Shown here piece by piece: positions 1 to 8,509 of a stretch of DNA of 64,000 bases. The notes below the pieces were generated by a model. It saw only the letters and a list, made by a program, of their open reading frames with translations, did not search any database and had not been told where the DNA came from. A program made the position numbers and the translations under genes. Each line of letters opens with the position of its first letter. The stretch's first letter is position 1. The stretch spans positions 248,001-312,000 of the forward strand of contig CP071307.1 in assembly GCA_027563145.1 (NCBI GenBank), read 5' to 3'. This DNA comes from Halocatena halophila (lineage in GTDB: Archaea > Halobacteriota > Halobacteria > Halobacteriales > Haloarculaceae).

Positions 1-1
1 C

Positions 2-1213
2 TCATTGGTCGTCAACGGCGTACGATTCGAGCGCACTGTGGTTGAGCTGTGAGCTCAGGCCAACGCCTTCGGGAAGTTCGAGCACACCGTCAGTGGCATC
101 TGGAGGACTAGCGTAGATCGCATCGGCGTACGTCGAGTCTTTCTCGGACTGCTGGTCTTGATACCACTGCGGAATCGGGAAATACTCTGCCATCGGCGCG
201 TTCGTCGATGCGGCGATGAAATGGAGATGTGGATTCGTTCCCGAGTGAGGGATCACCGGCACGTCGTGTGCGCTAGCCAGCGCATCGATTCGGAGCAGTT
301 CCGTGAGTCCACCACAGCGGTGCACGTCGGGCTGGAGAATGTCCACCGCGCCCCGTTCGAGGAGTTCCTCGTGCCCCCAGCGGGTGAACTCGTGTTCACC
401 ACCGGAGATCGGTACCTCGGTTGCATCCCGAATTTCGGCGTACCCATCAATGTTGTCGGGAATGACCGGCTCTTCGACCCACGCGAGATCGTATTTCTCA
501 ATCCTCTTGCACATCTTTTTGGCATACCGGACCGACCAGCCCATATAGGCGTCGCCGGCGATCGCAATATCGTGGCCGACCGCATCCCTGACTGTCTCGA
601 CGATCGCCTCGTTCTTTCGCATTCCCTCGCGGCCGGCCTCTGGACCGTACTGAAACCTGAGCTTTACGGCGTCGAATCCCGCTTCGACGTACTCGATTGC
701 CTCTCGCTCGAGTGTCTCGAGATCAACTGGATGTAAATTGCTCGCATAACACGGGATTTCGTCGGTGACCGGTCCACCAAGCAGTTCGTACACCGGCTTG
801 TCAGCTGCTTTCCCCGCTATGTCCCAGAGTGCGAGATCTACGGCACTGATTGCCTCGATCGCCGCCCCTTTGCGGCCAAACGGGATCGTCGCTCGGTACA
901 TAATATCCCACAGCCGTTCTCGCCTGGTTGGATCGCACCCAACGATGAGTTTCGAGAGCGTCTCATCCACGATCGTTTTGATGGCACCCGTTGCCCAGTT
1001 GCCGTGACCGACACCCGTGATCCCGGCGTCCGTCTCGATTTCAACGACGACATCGCCGACCGGCCCCATCCATTTGCGTCTCGCCTGTGGGTTGTTCCCC
1101 TCGGCGTTGTTGTACTCTTCATAGCCACTCATCACCGTTACGAGCGGGAACTCAACGAATTCGCCCCAGGATTCCGTACTCACATTTGTCGCAGAGATGT
1201 CGGTAATTTCCAT
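2..1213 (-). CDS. L-rhamnonate dehydratase-like enolase-superfamily protein
   Basis: 403 aa, complete; the stop codon lies at bases 2-4. It probably dehydrates a six-carbon sugar acid, most likely L-rhamnonate, to its 2-keto-3-deoxy acid in the cytoplasm. Enolase-superfamily landmarks are visible: KLRFQYGP near residue 184, GDAYMGW with Asp221, WVEEP with Glu247, SGGEHEF with Glu273, and IPHSGTNPH with His323. The WVEEPVIPD and SGGEHEFTRWG blocks are those I associate with rhamnonate dehydratases rather than mandelate racemase. It lies 96 bp downstream of a zinc dehydrogenase on the same strand, in an island that also encodes a rhamnosidase and FAH hydrolases. Another C6 or C5 sugar acid remains possible. 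Confidence 0.85.
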   Translation of the reverse strand: MEITDISATNVSTESWGEFVEFPLVTVMSGYEEYNNAEGNNPQARRKWMGPVGDVVVEIETDAGITGVGHGNWATGAIKTIVDETLSKLIVGCDPTRRERLWDIMYRATIPFGRKGAAIEAISAVDLALWDIAGKAADKPVYELLGGPVTDEIPCYASNLHPVDLETLEREAIEYVEAGFDAVKLRFQYGPEAGREGMRKNEAIVETVRDAVGHDIAIAGDAYMGWSVRYAKKMCKRIEKYDLAWVEEPVIPDNIDGYAEIRDATEVPISGGEHEFTRWGHEELLERGAVDILQPDVHRCGGLTELLRIDALASAHDVPVIPHSGTNPHLHFIAASTNAPMAEYFPIPQWYQDQQSEKDSTYADAIYASPPDATDGVLELPEGVGLSSQLNHSALESYAVDDQ

Positions 1214-1309
1214 CGTTCGGTATCCAAACGTTTCATCCAGAGACCAAAAGCGTTACTGTTAGGTCACCAGCTCCGCCTGCAGTTCACGGATGCGATCTGT
1301 GAGCGATCG

Positions 1310-2335
1310 TTAGTTACCGAATTCGAACACCGGTTTGCAGGTTTCTGAGGCGAGAAACGCTTCGAACGCCTGCTCTGGATCCGATGTGTCGTACGACCGA
1401 TCCAGGATGGTATCAACGGCGATCTCACCACGCTCCATGAGTCTGAGTGCCTGTTCAAAGTTCGTCCACGTCGAGCCATACGACGTATTGAGTTCGACTT
1501 CACCTCGGACGGTGTCCGTAAACGCCAGTTCGCTGTTCTCGTTTGGAATGCCAACCACGACGACCTGTCCACCCTTGCGGACGGCCTGGAGTGCACTCTC
1601 AATACCCGAGTGGTGGCCGGTCGTATCGAAGACCACGTCGAAGCCCAGCCCATCAGTAGCCGATGCTGTTATTTCGTCGAGATTGGGTGCGCGAGCTGTC
1701 GTAATGTCCATCGCTTCGAGTAGTGGGAGCCGATAGCTTTTGTCCTGGTCGAGCCCCGATACGACCACAGTTGCACCAAGTGAATCCGCCACGGCCGCCA
1801 CCAGGACGCCGATCGGACCGGGGCCCTGGATCAGGACCGTATCACCAGGCGTGGTGTTCGATTGATCGAGTACCGCCCTCGTGGCGATGCTCGTCGGTTC
1901 AGTTATTGCGGCGTGATCGAGCGAAACCGCGTCCGGTACGGCATGAAGATGTGCAGGATCGACGGCGACGTACTCTGCATACGCGCCGTCGCGGTGCATC
2001 CCGGTGATCGAGAAGTTCTGACACACGTTCGACTGTCCGTTCTTACACTGAAAACAGTCTCCACAGTCGTGAATCGGCTCTTCGACGACTGCATCACCCT
2101 CGACAATGCTGGTAACGTCGTCACCAACCGCCACCACTTCGCCAGAGTATTCATGGCCCATGATTCTCGGAAGCTGAATCCATTCGTATCCGCCGTCGTA
2201 TTTATACGCGTGCGCGTCGCTTCCACAGATACCCGCCGTGTCGACCGCAACGAGCACTTCGTGGTCTCCAATCGACGGTGTTTCGCGCTCGGCTATCGCT
2301 ATCTCCTGGGGGCCCGTCTGAACAATTGCTTTCAT
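1310..2335 (-). CDS. Zinc-dependent medium-chain alcohol/polyol dehydrogenase
   Basis: 341 aa, full length for the MDR family. It should oxidise a sugar, polyol or 2-keto-3-deoxy sugar acid with NAD(P). Catalytic zinc ligands are Cys37 (GICGSD) and His61-Glu62 (GHEY). The structural-zinc lobe has Cys91, Cys94, Cys97 and Cys105. The nucleotide fold follows at about residue 168 (QGPGPIG). Upstream on the same strand of the rhamnonate dehydratase-like gene, so the two may form one transcript. In a rhamnose route it could act on L-rhamnose or on 2-keto-3-deoxy-L-rhamnonate; the sequence alone does not decide. Confidence 0.85.
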   Translation of the reverse strand: MKAIVQTGPQEIAIAERETPSIGDHEVLVAVDTAGICGSDAHAYKYDGGYEWIQLPRIMGHEYSGEVVAVGDDVTSIVEGDAVVEEPIHDCGDCFQCKNGQSNVCQNFSITGMHRDGAYAEYVAVDPAHLHAVPDAVSLDHAAITEPTSIATRAVLDQSNTTPGDTVLIQGPGPIGVLVAAVADSLGATVVVSGLDQDKSYRLPLLEAMDITTARAPNLDEITASATDGLGFDVVFDTTGHHSGIESALQAVRKGGQVVVVGIPNENSELAFTDTVRGEVELNTSYGSTWTNFEQALRLMERGEIAVDTILDRSYDTSDPEQAFEAFLASETCKPVFEFGN

Positions 2336-2462
2336 GATTTGTCGTATTCCGTCATCTGGTTTCGTTCACGCCACAACCACAACTACAAATTCGTTGCTGG
2401 CCGTCCAGCTGTCCGTGTGTAGTGGCCTCACATGGATGGTGTCGTGTGGACCGTCTACCGTT

Positions 2463-2475
2463 GTAGTGACACTAC
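2463..2475. promoter_or_regulatory. 13-bp palindrome upstream of dehydrogenase operon
   Basis: GTAGTG-A-CACTAC, perfect 6-bp arms. It lies about 130 bp upstream of the zinc dehydrogenase and 640 bp from the IclR gene. An operator role is inference from symmetry and location only. Confidence 0.3.
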
Positions 2476-2614
2476 TGACAGCTTGGCGTGTCATTACACA
2501 ATGGTATCCGTCACCGTACCTTAAAGGTAGCGTCCGATTCGTCGTCCCACACGGCGAAACGTCGTCAAAATTCGCCTGTACCGTTTCCCAATCGCCTGCG
2601 TACTAGCACGATTT

Positions 2615-2944
2615 TCAAACCGAAATCGAATCGTCCGATATCACCGGATCAATTCGAAGAGATTGTCGATTGCTTCTACCACAGCACCCACTGTAGACCA
2701 TCTGAGTCGAGGCTATCACGAGTTCTATTACAATAGTACGCCTGTAATGATTTGGCCACTCATCTCCGAAAATCTGCTCCATCGCCAGCCACGCCGAATG
2801 GAGCGCAGAGATTTGTCCTTGAGCCCTGTCTGTAATCCGGTATCGACGGACGGTCAGATGCAACATGCCTGGATCCCAGACACAACCGCACCCAACCATC
2901 CGTTCGAGTAGTCTCACAAACGGTTCGAACGCCAACCGTGGCAA
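2615..2944 (-). pseudogene. Possible remnant of a winged-helix protein
   Basis: An open frame of 109 codons whose middle reads RRYRITDRAQGQ, like the wing of a DNA-binding domain, followed by a helix-like stretch and the segment NHYRRTIVIEL. No good start or N-terminal domain is present. The same HYRRT segment occurs, interrupted by stops, in other intergenic regions (23.7 and 38.1 kb), which suggests a decayed gene family. It could instead be a chance open frame. Confidence 0.3.
2727..2748 (-). repeat. Intergenic 22-bp dyad element, copy A
   Basis: On the minus strand this reads ATTACAGGCGTAC then TATTGTAAT, with ATTACA/TGTAAT arms around a GTAC core. It shares 13 consecutive bases with copy B at 23721. 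Similarity also extends about 20 bp beyond the dyad. Confidence 0.55.
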
Positions 2945-3115
2945 CTATTTTCAGCGATTGGATCATTGAGCCAGAACCCACACCGATGGGTACTCACCGC
3001 AGATGAACAGCTTGGTGCCCCCGTGAGCCACGACAGCGATGTCGCTGTGAGTGATCAATCCGGCGATATCGGATACTTTTAAGTGTTCGGAGTCGATTCT
3101 TGTTGGCATAGCACA

Positions 3116-3877
3116 ATGACAGAGACGGTAGACGTTCCGGTGAACGCAACTCAGATGAGTTTTACGGTCGTATCGGCCCTGCAAGAGCTCGGCGAAACCG
3201 GTGCCGCAGAGCTCTCCAATCACCTCGATATTCCGAAAAGCACGGTCCACGACCACCTCAAGACGCTCGAAGCGCTCGAGTTGGTGATCAACGAGAACGG
3301 GCAGTACCGAATTGGGACTCGATTTCTGGAGTTCGGTGGCCACGCTCGCCAGCAGATGAAGATCTACTCGGTTGCCCGCCCTGAAATCAGATCTCTGGCC
3401 GAACGGACCGGTGAACACTCGAATCTCATGATCGAAGAACACGGTCGTGGCGTGTTTCTCTACAAGGCCGAGGGGTCGAACGCGGTGCGTCTGGATACGT
3501 ACAACGGCTACCGAGTTCCGCTCCAGACGACCGCGCTTGGCAAGGCAATTCTGGCCCACATTCCCAAAGCCCGTGTTCGTGATATCATCGACCGACACGG
3601 AATGCCTCAGGTGACCGATTCGACGATCGTTGGGGAAAACGAGCTCTTTGCGGAGTTGGCCCAGATTCGCGAGCAGGGCTATGCGATCGATCACGAAGAA
3701 CGGGTTCGTGGAATGCGCTGTGTGGCCGCACCACTTCTGCGCAACGGTGACGTTCTGGGAGCGATCAGCGTCTCCGGACCCACCAGCCGAATGCAGGGTG
3801 ATCGGTTGAACGAGGAGATCCCCGACTGTGTACTCAGCACGGCGAACGTCATCGAGGTGAACATGACCTACTCCTGA
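3116..3877 (+). CDS. IclR-family transcriptional regulator
   Basis: 253 aa from the ATG at 3116; an in-frame start at 3083 would add 11 poorly conserved residues and overlap the TATA-like sequence. The N-terminal winged helix spans roughly residues 10-75 (SFTVVSALQELGE, then SNHLDIPKSTVHDHLKTLEAL). The C-terminal IclR effector domain carries the usual TALGKAILAH and GYAIDHEERVRGMRC segments. IclR proteins bind small acids or sugar intermediates; haloarchaeal members control pentose and other sugar catabolism. Transcribed divergently from the dehydrogenase/rhamnonate dehydratase pair and convergent to nothing, it is the only clear regulator in the left island and so its likely controller. Confidence 0.9.
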   Translation: MTETVDVPVNATQMSFTVVSALQELGETGAAELSNHLDIPKSTVHDHLKTLEALELVINENGQYRIGTRFLEFGGHARQQMKIYSVARPEIRSLAERTGEHSNLMIEEHGRGVFLYKAEGSNAVRLDTYNGYRVPLQTTALGKAILAHIPKARVRDIIDRHGMPQVTDSTIVGENELFAELAQIREQGYAIDHEERVRGMRCVAAPLLRNGDVLGAISVSGPTSRMQGDRLNEEIPDCVLSTANVIEVNMTYS

Positions 3878-4010
3878 CCGACGCTGCTGGAACCGGGCGC
3901 AGCCACTCCGCGTTCCCGAATTGGGAACGATCTCCCGGGCGTGAATCACAGAACGGAACAGCCATCGGCTGCTCGCTGGGAGCCATTCGGTGACAGCGAG
4001 CACAACAGCT

Positions 4011-4018
4011 AAGTATAC
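4011..4018 (+). promoter_or_regulatory. TATA-like box for the flavin oxidoreductase gene
   Basis: AAGTATAC about 29 bp ahead of the ATG at 4046, the spacing expected for a leaderless archaeal transcript. Confidence 0.5.
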
Positions 4019-4045
4019 GATGGTCCGAACCTACTGACGTACTAC

Positions 4046-5032
4046 ATGAAGTTTGGAATTTTCCCCATCGAGGGAGGAGACCGCTGGAGCGGCGTCGTCG
4101 AGCAGTGTCAGTTGGCAGAGAACGTCGGCTTTGAGACTTGCTGGGTCAACGACCACCAGGCAACCGAAGGCGACAACTACTGGCCATCGCCGTTGACACG
4201 GCTGACCAGCATCGCGACGGGAACAGAGTCGTTAGAGCTCGTCACGAGCGTGCTCATTTTGCCGCTGTATCACCCGTTGCACGTTGCACAGCGGGCGGCG
4301 ATGCTCGATAATATCTCCGATGGACGACTGACGCTCGGCGTCGGACTGGGCTACGTCGAAAAGGAGTTCGAGGCATTCGACGTGCCGATGGACGAACGGG
4401 CCGGCCGATTCATTGAGGGACTCCGATTTCTCGATCTGTTTCTCTCGGCCGACGAACCGATTACCTTCGACTGTCCTTTCTTCTCCGTTGAGGACTGGGA
4501 GCCCCTCCCCGACACGGTACAACAACCACGCCCACCGCTCTGGGTGGGTGGCTGGGGCGATAAGCAGATCGCTCGCTCGGTGAAATTCAGCGACGCGTGG
4601 GTTCCGGGTGTGGTCGCCGATCTTTCCATTGTAGAAGACCGCAAGGAACTCCAGCGCGAGCACATCCAGCAGAGCGACCAGTCGTTCGACGAGATCGATC
4701 ATCCGCTGATGCGCGAGTGTGTCATCGCAGAAACCGAAGCCGAGCTCGAATCCCGCCGGGAGTATCTCCACAGAACGTATCTCGATGAGTATGGCGGTGA
4801 GTTCTCACATCCGTTGATGACCGCAGACTCCGTTGAGGAGTTTGACGTGCTGGCTGCGGACCGATTCATCTACGGTACGCCCGAGCAGATCATCGAACAG
4901 ATCGAATCGATCAAAGCGCGCTTCCCGCTGGATCAGCTGACGCTCAGGTTCCATCATTCGGGCATGCCTGACGAACTCGTTGCCGAGCAAATCGAGCTGT
5001 TTGGCGAGCAGGTCATTCCCGCGTTCGAGTAG
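4046..5032 (+). CDS. LLM-class flavin-dependent oxidoreductase
   Basis: 328 aa, usual length for the luciferase-like monooxygenase family (F420- or FMN-dependent TIM barrel). Family features include MKFGIFPIEGG at the N terminus, the SVLILPLYHPLHVAQ strand, DGRLTLGVGLGY and PPLWVGGW. Start chosen at the ATG 29 bp after a TATA-like box. Substrate unknown. A second LLM protein occurs at 49920 inside the other sugar operon, so this family recurs in the sugar islands. It follows the IclR gene by 168 bp with its own promoter. Confidence 0.85.
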   Translation: MKFGIFPIEGGDRWSGVVEQCQLAENVGFETCWVNDHQATEGDNYWPSPLTRLTSIATGTESLELVTSVLILPLYHPLHVAQRAAMLDNISDGRLTLGVGLGYVEKEFEAFDVPMDERAGRFIEGLRFLDLFLSADEPITFDCPFFSVEDWEPLPDTVQQPRPPLWVGGWGDKQIARSVKFSDAWVPGVVADLSIVEDRKELQREHIQQSDQSFDEIDHPLMRECVIAETEAELESRREYLHRTYLDEYGGEFSHPLMTADSVEEFDVLAADRFIYGTPEQIIEQIESIKARFPLDQLTLRFHHSGMPDELVAEQIELFGEQVIPAFE

Positions 5033-5058
5033 GTCGTTCGGTCGTTCCGAACGCAGCC

Positions 5059-6000
5059 TCAGAGTTCGTCGAGCTCGTCCAGAATTTCTCGAAGCGCCTG
5101 TCGTTCTTCCATGTCGATCTGCTGTTGGGGTGGGAGCAGCGTGTCGTGCTCAAAGATGCCCTGCATCTTGAGCGCGGCTTTCACTCGCGCGCGATAGCGT
5201 CCTTCTGGCGCACCGAACACGTGGTTGGTCAACGCGAGCAAGCGCTCACGGATCTCCTTTGCCCGCTCCATGTCGCCGTCGTGAACCGCACGAATCTTCT
5301 CAACGTGGAGTTCGGGGACCAGATTCGCATAGCCGATCAACCCAGTTTCGGCACCCAGCTGGTAGGCGTGCATGAGAAACGTGTCGTTGCCCGTCAGCAT
5401 CGTGAAATCGTCGCGACAGTGATCCAGCGCGCGGACGGTCTCTTCATACCGGACCGGATCGAACGATGCCTCCTTGAACCCGATCACTTCCGGGAGCTGG
5501 CAGATTTCGACGTGGGCACTGATCGGAAGGCCGGCACTGCCCCAGGTCGGAAACTGGAAGTTGATCAGCGGGATGTCGACTGCCTCACCCACTCGCCGGA
5601 AATGTTCGACGGGCTCTCTTGGATCCTGGTTGGCGTAGATGTCGAGCGGTAACAGCATGATTCCGTCGGCACCAGCCGCCTGTGCCTCCTGTGCCATTTC
5701 GACCGCCTGGTGAGAGCTTTCCCCGTATACGCCCGAGAACACCGGCGTGTCACCAGCCGCCCGTTTGTGAACGCGGATGATTCGTTGTTTTATCTCCCGA
5801 GAGAGCATTTTACACTCACCGGTGTGGGCGTTGGCGACGAGCCCTGCAATACCGTCGACGCTCGAGAGCAACTCCACGAGCGACTCAAGATCCGATTCGA
5901 TGAGGTTATATTCGGGCTCTGGCGTCCACGGCACTGCGGTTGCCGGCATGATACCACCGGCTATCTGTTCTTTTAGCGGCCGATAGGCGTCTTTCAGCAT
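5059..6000 (-). CDS. DHDPS/NAL-family aldolase or dehydratase
   Basis: 313 aa class I aldolase of the dihydrodipicolinate synthase family. The Schiff-base lysine is Lys176 in IGFKEAS, and AHTGE at 59-63 corresponds to the family's substrate-binding loop. The usual YNxP motif is replaced by FQFP (residues 148-151), so the conserved tyrosine of DHDPS and N-acetylneuraminate lyase appears to be Phe. That argues against lysine synthesis and for a sugar-acid substrate, such as a 2-keto-3-deoxy acid. Convergent with the LLM gene; the start ATG is at 5998-6000. Confidence 0.8.
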   Translation of the reverse strand: MLKDAYRPLKEQIAGGIMPATAVPWTPEPEYNLIESDLESLVELLSSVDGIAGLVANAHTGECKMLSREIKQRIIRVHKRAAGDTPVFSGVYGESSHQAVEMAQEAQAAGADGIMLLPLDIYANQDPREPVEHFRRVGEAVDIPLINFQFPTWGSAGLPISAHVEICQLPEVIGFKEASFDPVRYEETVRALDHCRDDFTMLTGNDTFLMHAYQLGAETGLIGYANLVPELHVEKIRAVHDGDMERAKEIRERLLALTNHVFGAPEGRYRARVKAALKMQGIFEHDTLLPPQQQIDMEERQALREILDELDEL

Positions 6001-6177
6001 ATCCGTATACTTCTCTAGCGGCCATGATTGAAACTGTTTCGTTACCAGTGATAGGTTCGACGGACAACCGGCACAACGCGTATGACAGAAAACCCGATCA
6101 CGACGTTCGCGTCTGCCAAACGGGACCCCGTAGCTACCTCAATCCAATGTATTTGATAGCCGGTGGCGGTCACGTGA

Positions 6178-6396
6178 TTAGGATTCGACTGTATACCAGA
6201 GCCAGTACCCGCCGTAGCCAACGATGGCCGTCACTACACAAGAGATACCCAGAACGCCGAGAATTCCAGCAAGCGGGCCGACCCAGAGGACCCATCCGAG
6301 TGCCCACAGCAGCCCACCAAGAAGCAGACAGCCCCAGAAGAGCCGACTGTTCGGAAGCCGTTCGCCGATCGTACGCACCAGGGCAATCGACGTCAC
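6178..6396 (-). CDS. Small two-helix membrane protein of ABC cluster 1
   Basis: 72 aa. The GTG start overlaps the stop of the upstream ABC ATPase gene (GTGA), so it is translated as part of the transporter operon. Two hydrophobic stretches (about residues 18-42 and 45-66) are rich in Gly and Leu. A similar protein occurs in ABC cluster 2 at 47106, sharing a G-rich LAG-(I/M)-(L/F)-G-x-x-G pattern. Function unknown; an accessory or assembly role for the transporter is inference from the repeated linkage. Confidence 0.65.
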   Translation of the reverse strand: MTSIALVRTIGERLPNSRLFWGCLLLGGLLWALGWVLWVGPLAGILGVLGISCVVTAIVGYGGYWLWYTVES

Positions 6397-7487
6397 TGTT
6401 GGTCGCCTCCTACTGCGACGGCGTCATCGCTGTCTTTGCTCACCGGGGAGCTGTCCCAGTACTCATGCTCCTCGTCCGCCCTGAAACACCGACACGGATG
6501 GCCATCGTCGCTGGCTGCGATCTCTGGTGGGGAGCGCTCCTCGCAGAGTTCGCGTGCGTTCGGACAGCGTGGGTGGAAATTACATCCCACAGGGAGTGCT
6601 GTCGGATCCGGTACATCGATCGTTCTGATCGGTGGTTGTCCGTCGTCATCTCCGTAGAGATTGGGTGTCGCCCATCGGAGTGCCTTCGTGTACGGATGTT
6701 GTGGGTTGTCAATGATCTCATCGACCGTTCCCACCTCAACGATCCGCCCGAGATACATCACCGCAATCCGACCGTCAGATTTCTCCGCAATATATCTGGC
6801 ATTCGAGAGGTCGTGGCTGATGAACAGATACGACGTGTCAAACAGCTCCTGGAGTTCGAGCATGAGATCCATCATCTCGACGCGCAAGGAGACATCAAGC
6901 GCGCTGATCGCCTCATCGGCCAGGATGAGATCCGGGTTCAACAACAGTGATCGAACCAGCACGGCGCGTTGTTTTTCGCCGCCTGAGAGCTGATGTGGGT
7001 ACCGGTTCAAAAAATCCTCCGCGGGTTGCATGCCGACGCGTTCGAACAGGGCGTGGATCCGTTCCATCCGCTCAGGACGGCCCAGCTCCGGTTGCCATCG
7101 ACGCAACGGGAGCGAAAGCGAGGTCACAATTCGCTGGTTGGGATTTAACGCACTGCCAGGGTCCTGATGGATCATCTGGAGCGCCGGCCGAATCTCGGAG
7201 TAGGAAATCTCCGTATCGCCACCCGTTCTTGCCTCCCAGATGTCCTGACCACGGTAGGAGACGCTCCCCGCGGTGGGTTTTTGCACGCCAATCGCCGTTC
7301 TTCCAAGCGTTGACTTTCCACAGCCGCTCTCGCCGATGAGAGTGACGATCTCTCGGTCTCCAATTTCGAGCGAGACGTCATTGACTGCCCGAACCACGTC
7401 AGGCTCGCCGAACGGATTCAGGAGACTGCCCTCCGTTTCGAACTCGACGGTCGCGTTCTCGAGCGAGACGACAGGTTCGTTGTTCAT
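6393..7487 (-). CDS. ABC transporter ATP-binding protein, DppF/OppF type
   Basis: 364 aa. Energises import through the neighbouring permeases. Walker A is GESGCGKST, the signature is LSGGEKQRA, Walker B is LILADEAISALD, and a Q-loop precedes them. The C-terminal oligopeptide/dipeptide domain has the Cys motif FHPRCPNARELCEE. It overlaps the upstream ATPase gene by 4 bp and the downstream small membrane gene by 4 bp. In archaea and Thermotoga this transporter class often carries oligosaccharides, and the surrounding glycan genes favour that over peptides. Confidence 0.92.
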   Translation of the reverse strand: MNNEPVVSLENATVEFETEGSLLNPFGEPDVVRAVNDVSLEIGDREIVTLIGESGCGKSTLGRTAIGVQKPTAGSVSYRGQDIWEARTGGDTEISYSEIRPALQMIHQDPGSALNPNQRIVTSLSLPLRRWQPELGRPERMERIHALFERVGMQPAEDFLNRYPHQLSGGEKQRAVLVRSLLLNPDLILADEAISALDVSLRVEMMDLMLELQELFDTSYLFISHDLSNARYIAEKSDGRIAVMYLGRIVEVGTVDEIIDNPQHPYTKALRWATPNLYGDDDGQPPIRTIDVPDPTALPVGCNFHPRCPNARELCEERSPPEIAASDDGHPCRCFRADEEHEYWDSSPVSKDSDDAVAVGGDQQ

Positions 7488-8509
7488 CGGTCTGCCTCCT
7501 CGAGATCGTCACCACGGATCGGAACCGCCGCTGGGGCCCGTTCGTGATGGAAACACGAGGCCGTGTGATGCTCCGAATGGTTCGTCGATGGCGGCTCGGT
7601 ACGCACACACTGTTCGTCCGCCAGCGGACACCGGGGGTGATACGAACAGCCAGCAATTGCCTCGACCGGGTCGGGTTTCGTCCCATCGATCGCATGCATT
7701 TCATCGACGGCCACGTCGAGATCAGGCGTTGCGCTCAACAACGCGCGCGTATACGGATGTGCTGCGTCGTAGAGAATTGTATCGACAGTGGCCGTTTCGA
7801 TTAGCTGAAACGCATACATCACCGTGAGCCGATCGGCGAGCTTCGTCAACAGTGGCAGATCGTGCGTGATGAACACGATCGTCAGGTCGTGTGTAGCCTG
7901 GAGTTCTTCGAGCAACGAAACGATCGATCGCTGCATCAACAGATCCAGCGCGGCCGTCGGTTCGTCCATTACGATCACCTGTGGTTCGAGCAACAGACTC
8001 AGAGCGATAAGCGCCCGCTGTTTCATTCCGCCCGAAAGCTCGTGTGGATACGCATCGAGCACTCGGTCGGGATCAAGATAGACGCTCTCAAGTAAGGATT
8101 CGGCGCGTTCGAGGCCAGCCTCGATGTTTCGATTATGGTCCTGCAACGTCTCCCTGAAATGTCGTCGAATCCGCATCACGGGATTGAACGAGCTCATTGC
8201 TCCCTGAAACACCATCGCTATTTCTTCCCATCGAAACCGGCGGAGCTCCTGTTCGGAGAGTTCGAGGACGGAGACGGCTGGTCCGTCCGGCGGTCGATAC
8301 GTGACCGACCCGGTCGTCGTTCCCGGCTCGACAACTGCATTCAACAGCGCGGATGCCAGCATCGACTTCCCGCTGCCGGACTCGCCGACGATTCCCAGCG
8401 TCTCCTCGCGGTACACGTCGAGATCGACGTCGCGAACGACACGAGACGTGCCACGGCTGCCTGCAAACGATACGTCGAGGTTTCGAACTTCAAAGATTGG
8501 ATCACTCAT
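7484..8509 (-). CDS. ABC transporter ATP-binding protein, DppD/OppD type
   Basis: 341 aa. Walker A GESGSGKSM, signature LSGGMKQRALIAL, Walker B VIVMDEPTAALD, and the C-terminal solute motif GCSYHPRCPLADEQC. Pairs with the DppF-type ATPase downstream (4-bp overlap) and overlaps the upstream permease gene by 8 bp, so coupled translation is likely. The paralogue in cluster 2 lies at 47455. Confidence 0.92.
   Translation of the reverse strand: MSDPIFEVRNLDVSFAGSRGTSRVVRDVDLDVYREETLGIVGESGSGKSMLASALLNAVVEPGTTTGSVTYRPPDGPAVSVLELSEQELRRFRWEEIAMVFQGAMSSFNPVMRIRRHFRETLQDHNRNIEAGLERAESLLESVYLDPDRVLDAYPHELSGGMKQRALIALSLLLEPQVIVMDEPTAALDLLMQRSIVSLLEELQATHDLTIVFITHDLPLLTKLADRLTVMYAFQLIETATVDTILYDAAHPYTRALLSATPDLDVAVDEMHAIDGTKPDPVEAIAGCSYHPRCPLADEQCVRTEPPSTNHSEHHTASCFHHERAPAAVPIRGDDLEEADR

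Larger units (their letters stand above)
2336..3115. other. Intergenic region with dyads and a gene remnant
   Basis: 780 bp without a convincing gene between the divergent dehydrogenase and IclR genes. It contains a 13-bp palindrome (GTAGTGACACTAC, 2463-2475) that could be an operator for either promoter, one copy of the recurring 22-bp dyad (2727-2748), and a minus-strand open frame (2615-2944) that looks like a decayed winged-helix protein. A TATA-like TTTTAAG at about 3077-3083 precedes the IclR start. Confidence 0.6.

Noticed and set aside
2963-4003. Long minus-strand open frame of 346 codons
   Set aside because: It is the mirror of the IclR gene, which has clear domain structure on the plus strand; the minus-strand product has no recognisable motif.
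6024-6950. 308-codon plus-strand frame opposite the ABC ATPase
   Set aside because: Arg- and Ser-rich shadow of the ATPase gene with no protein-like features.
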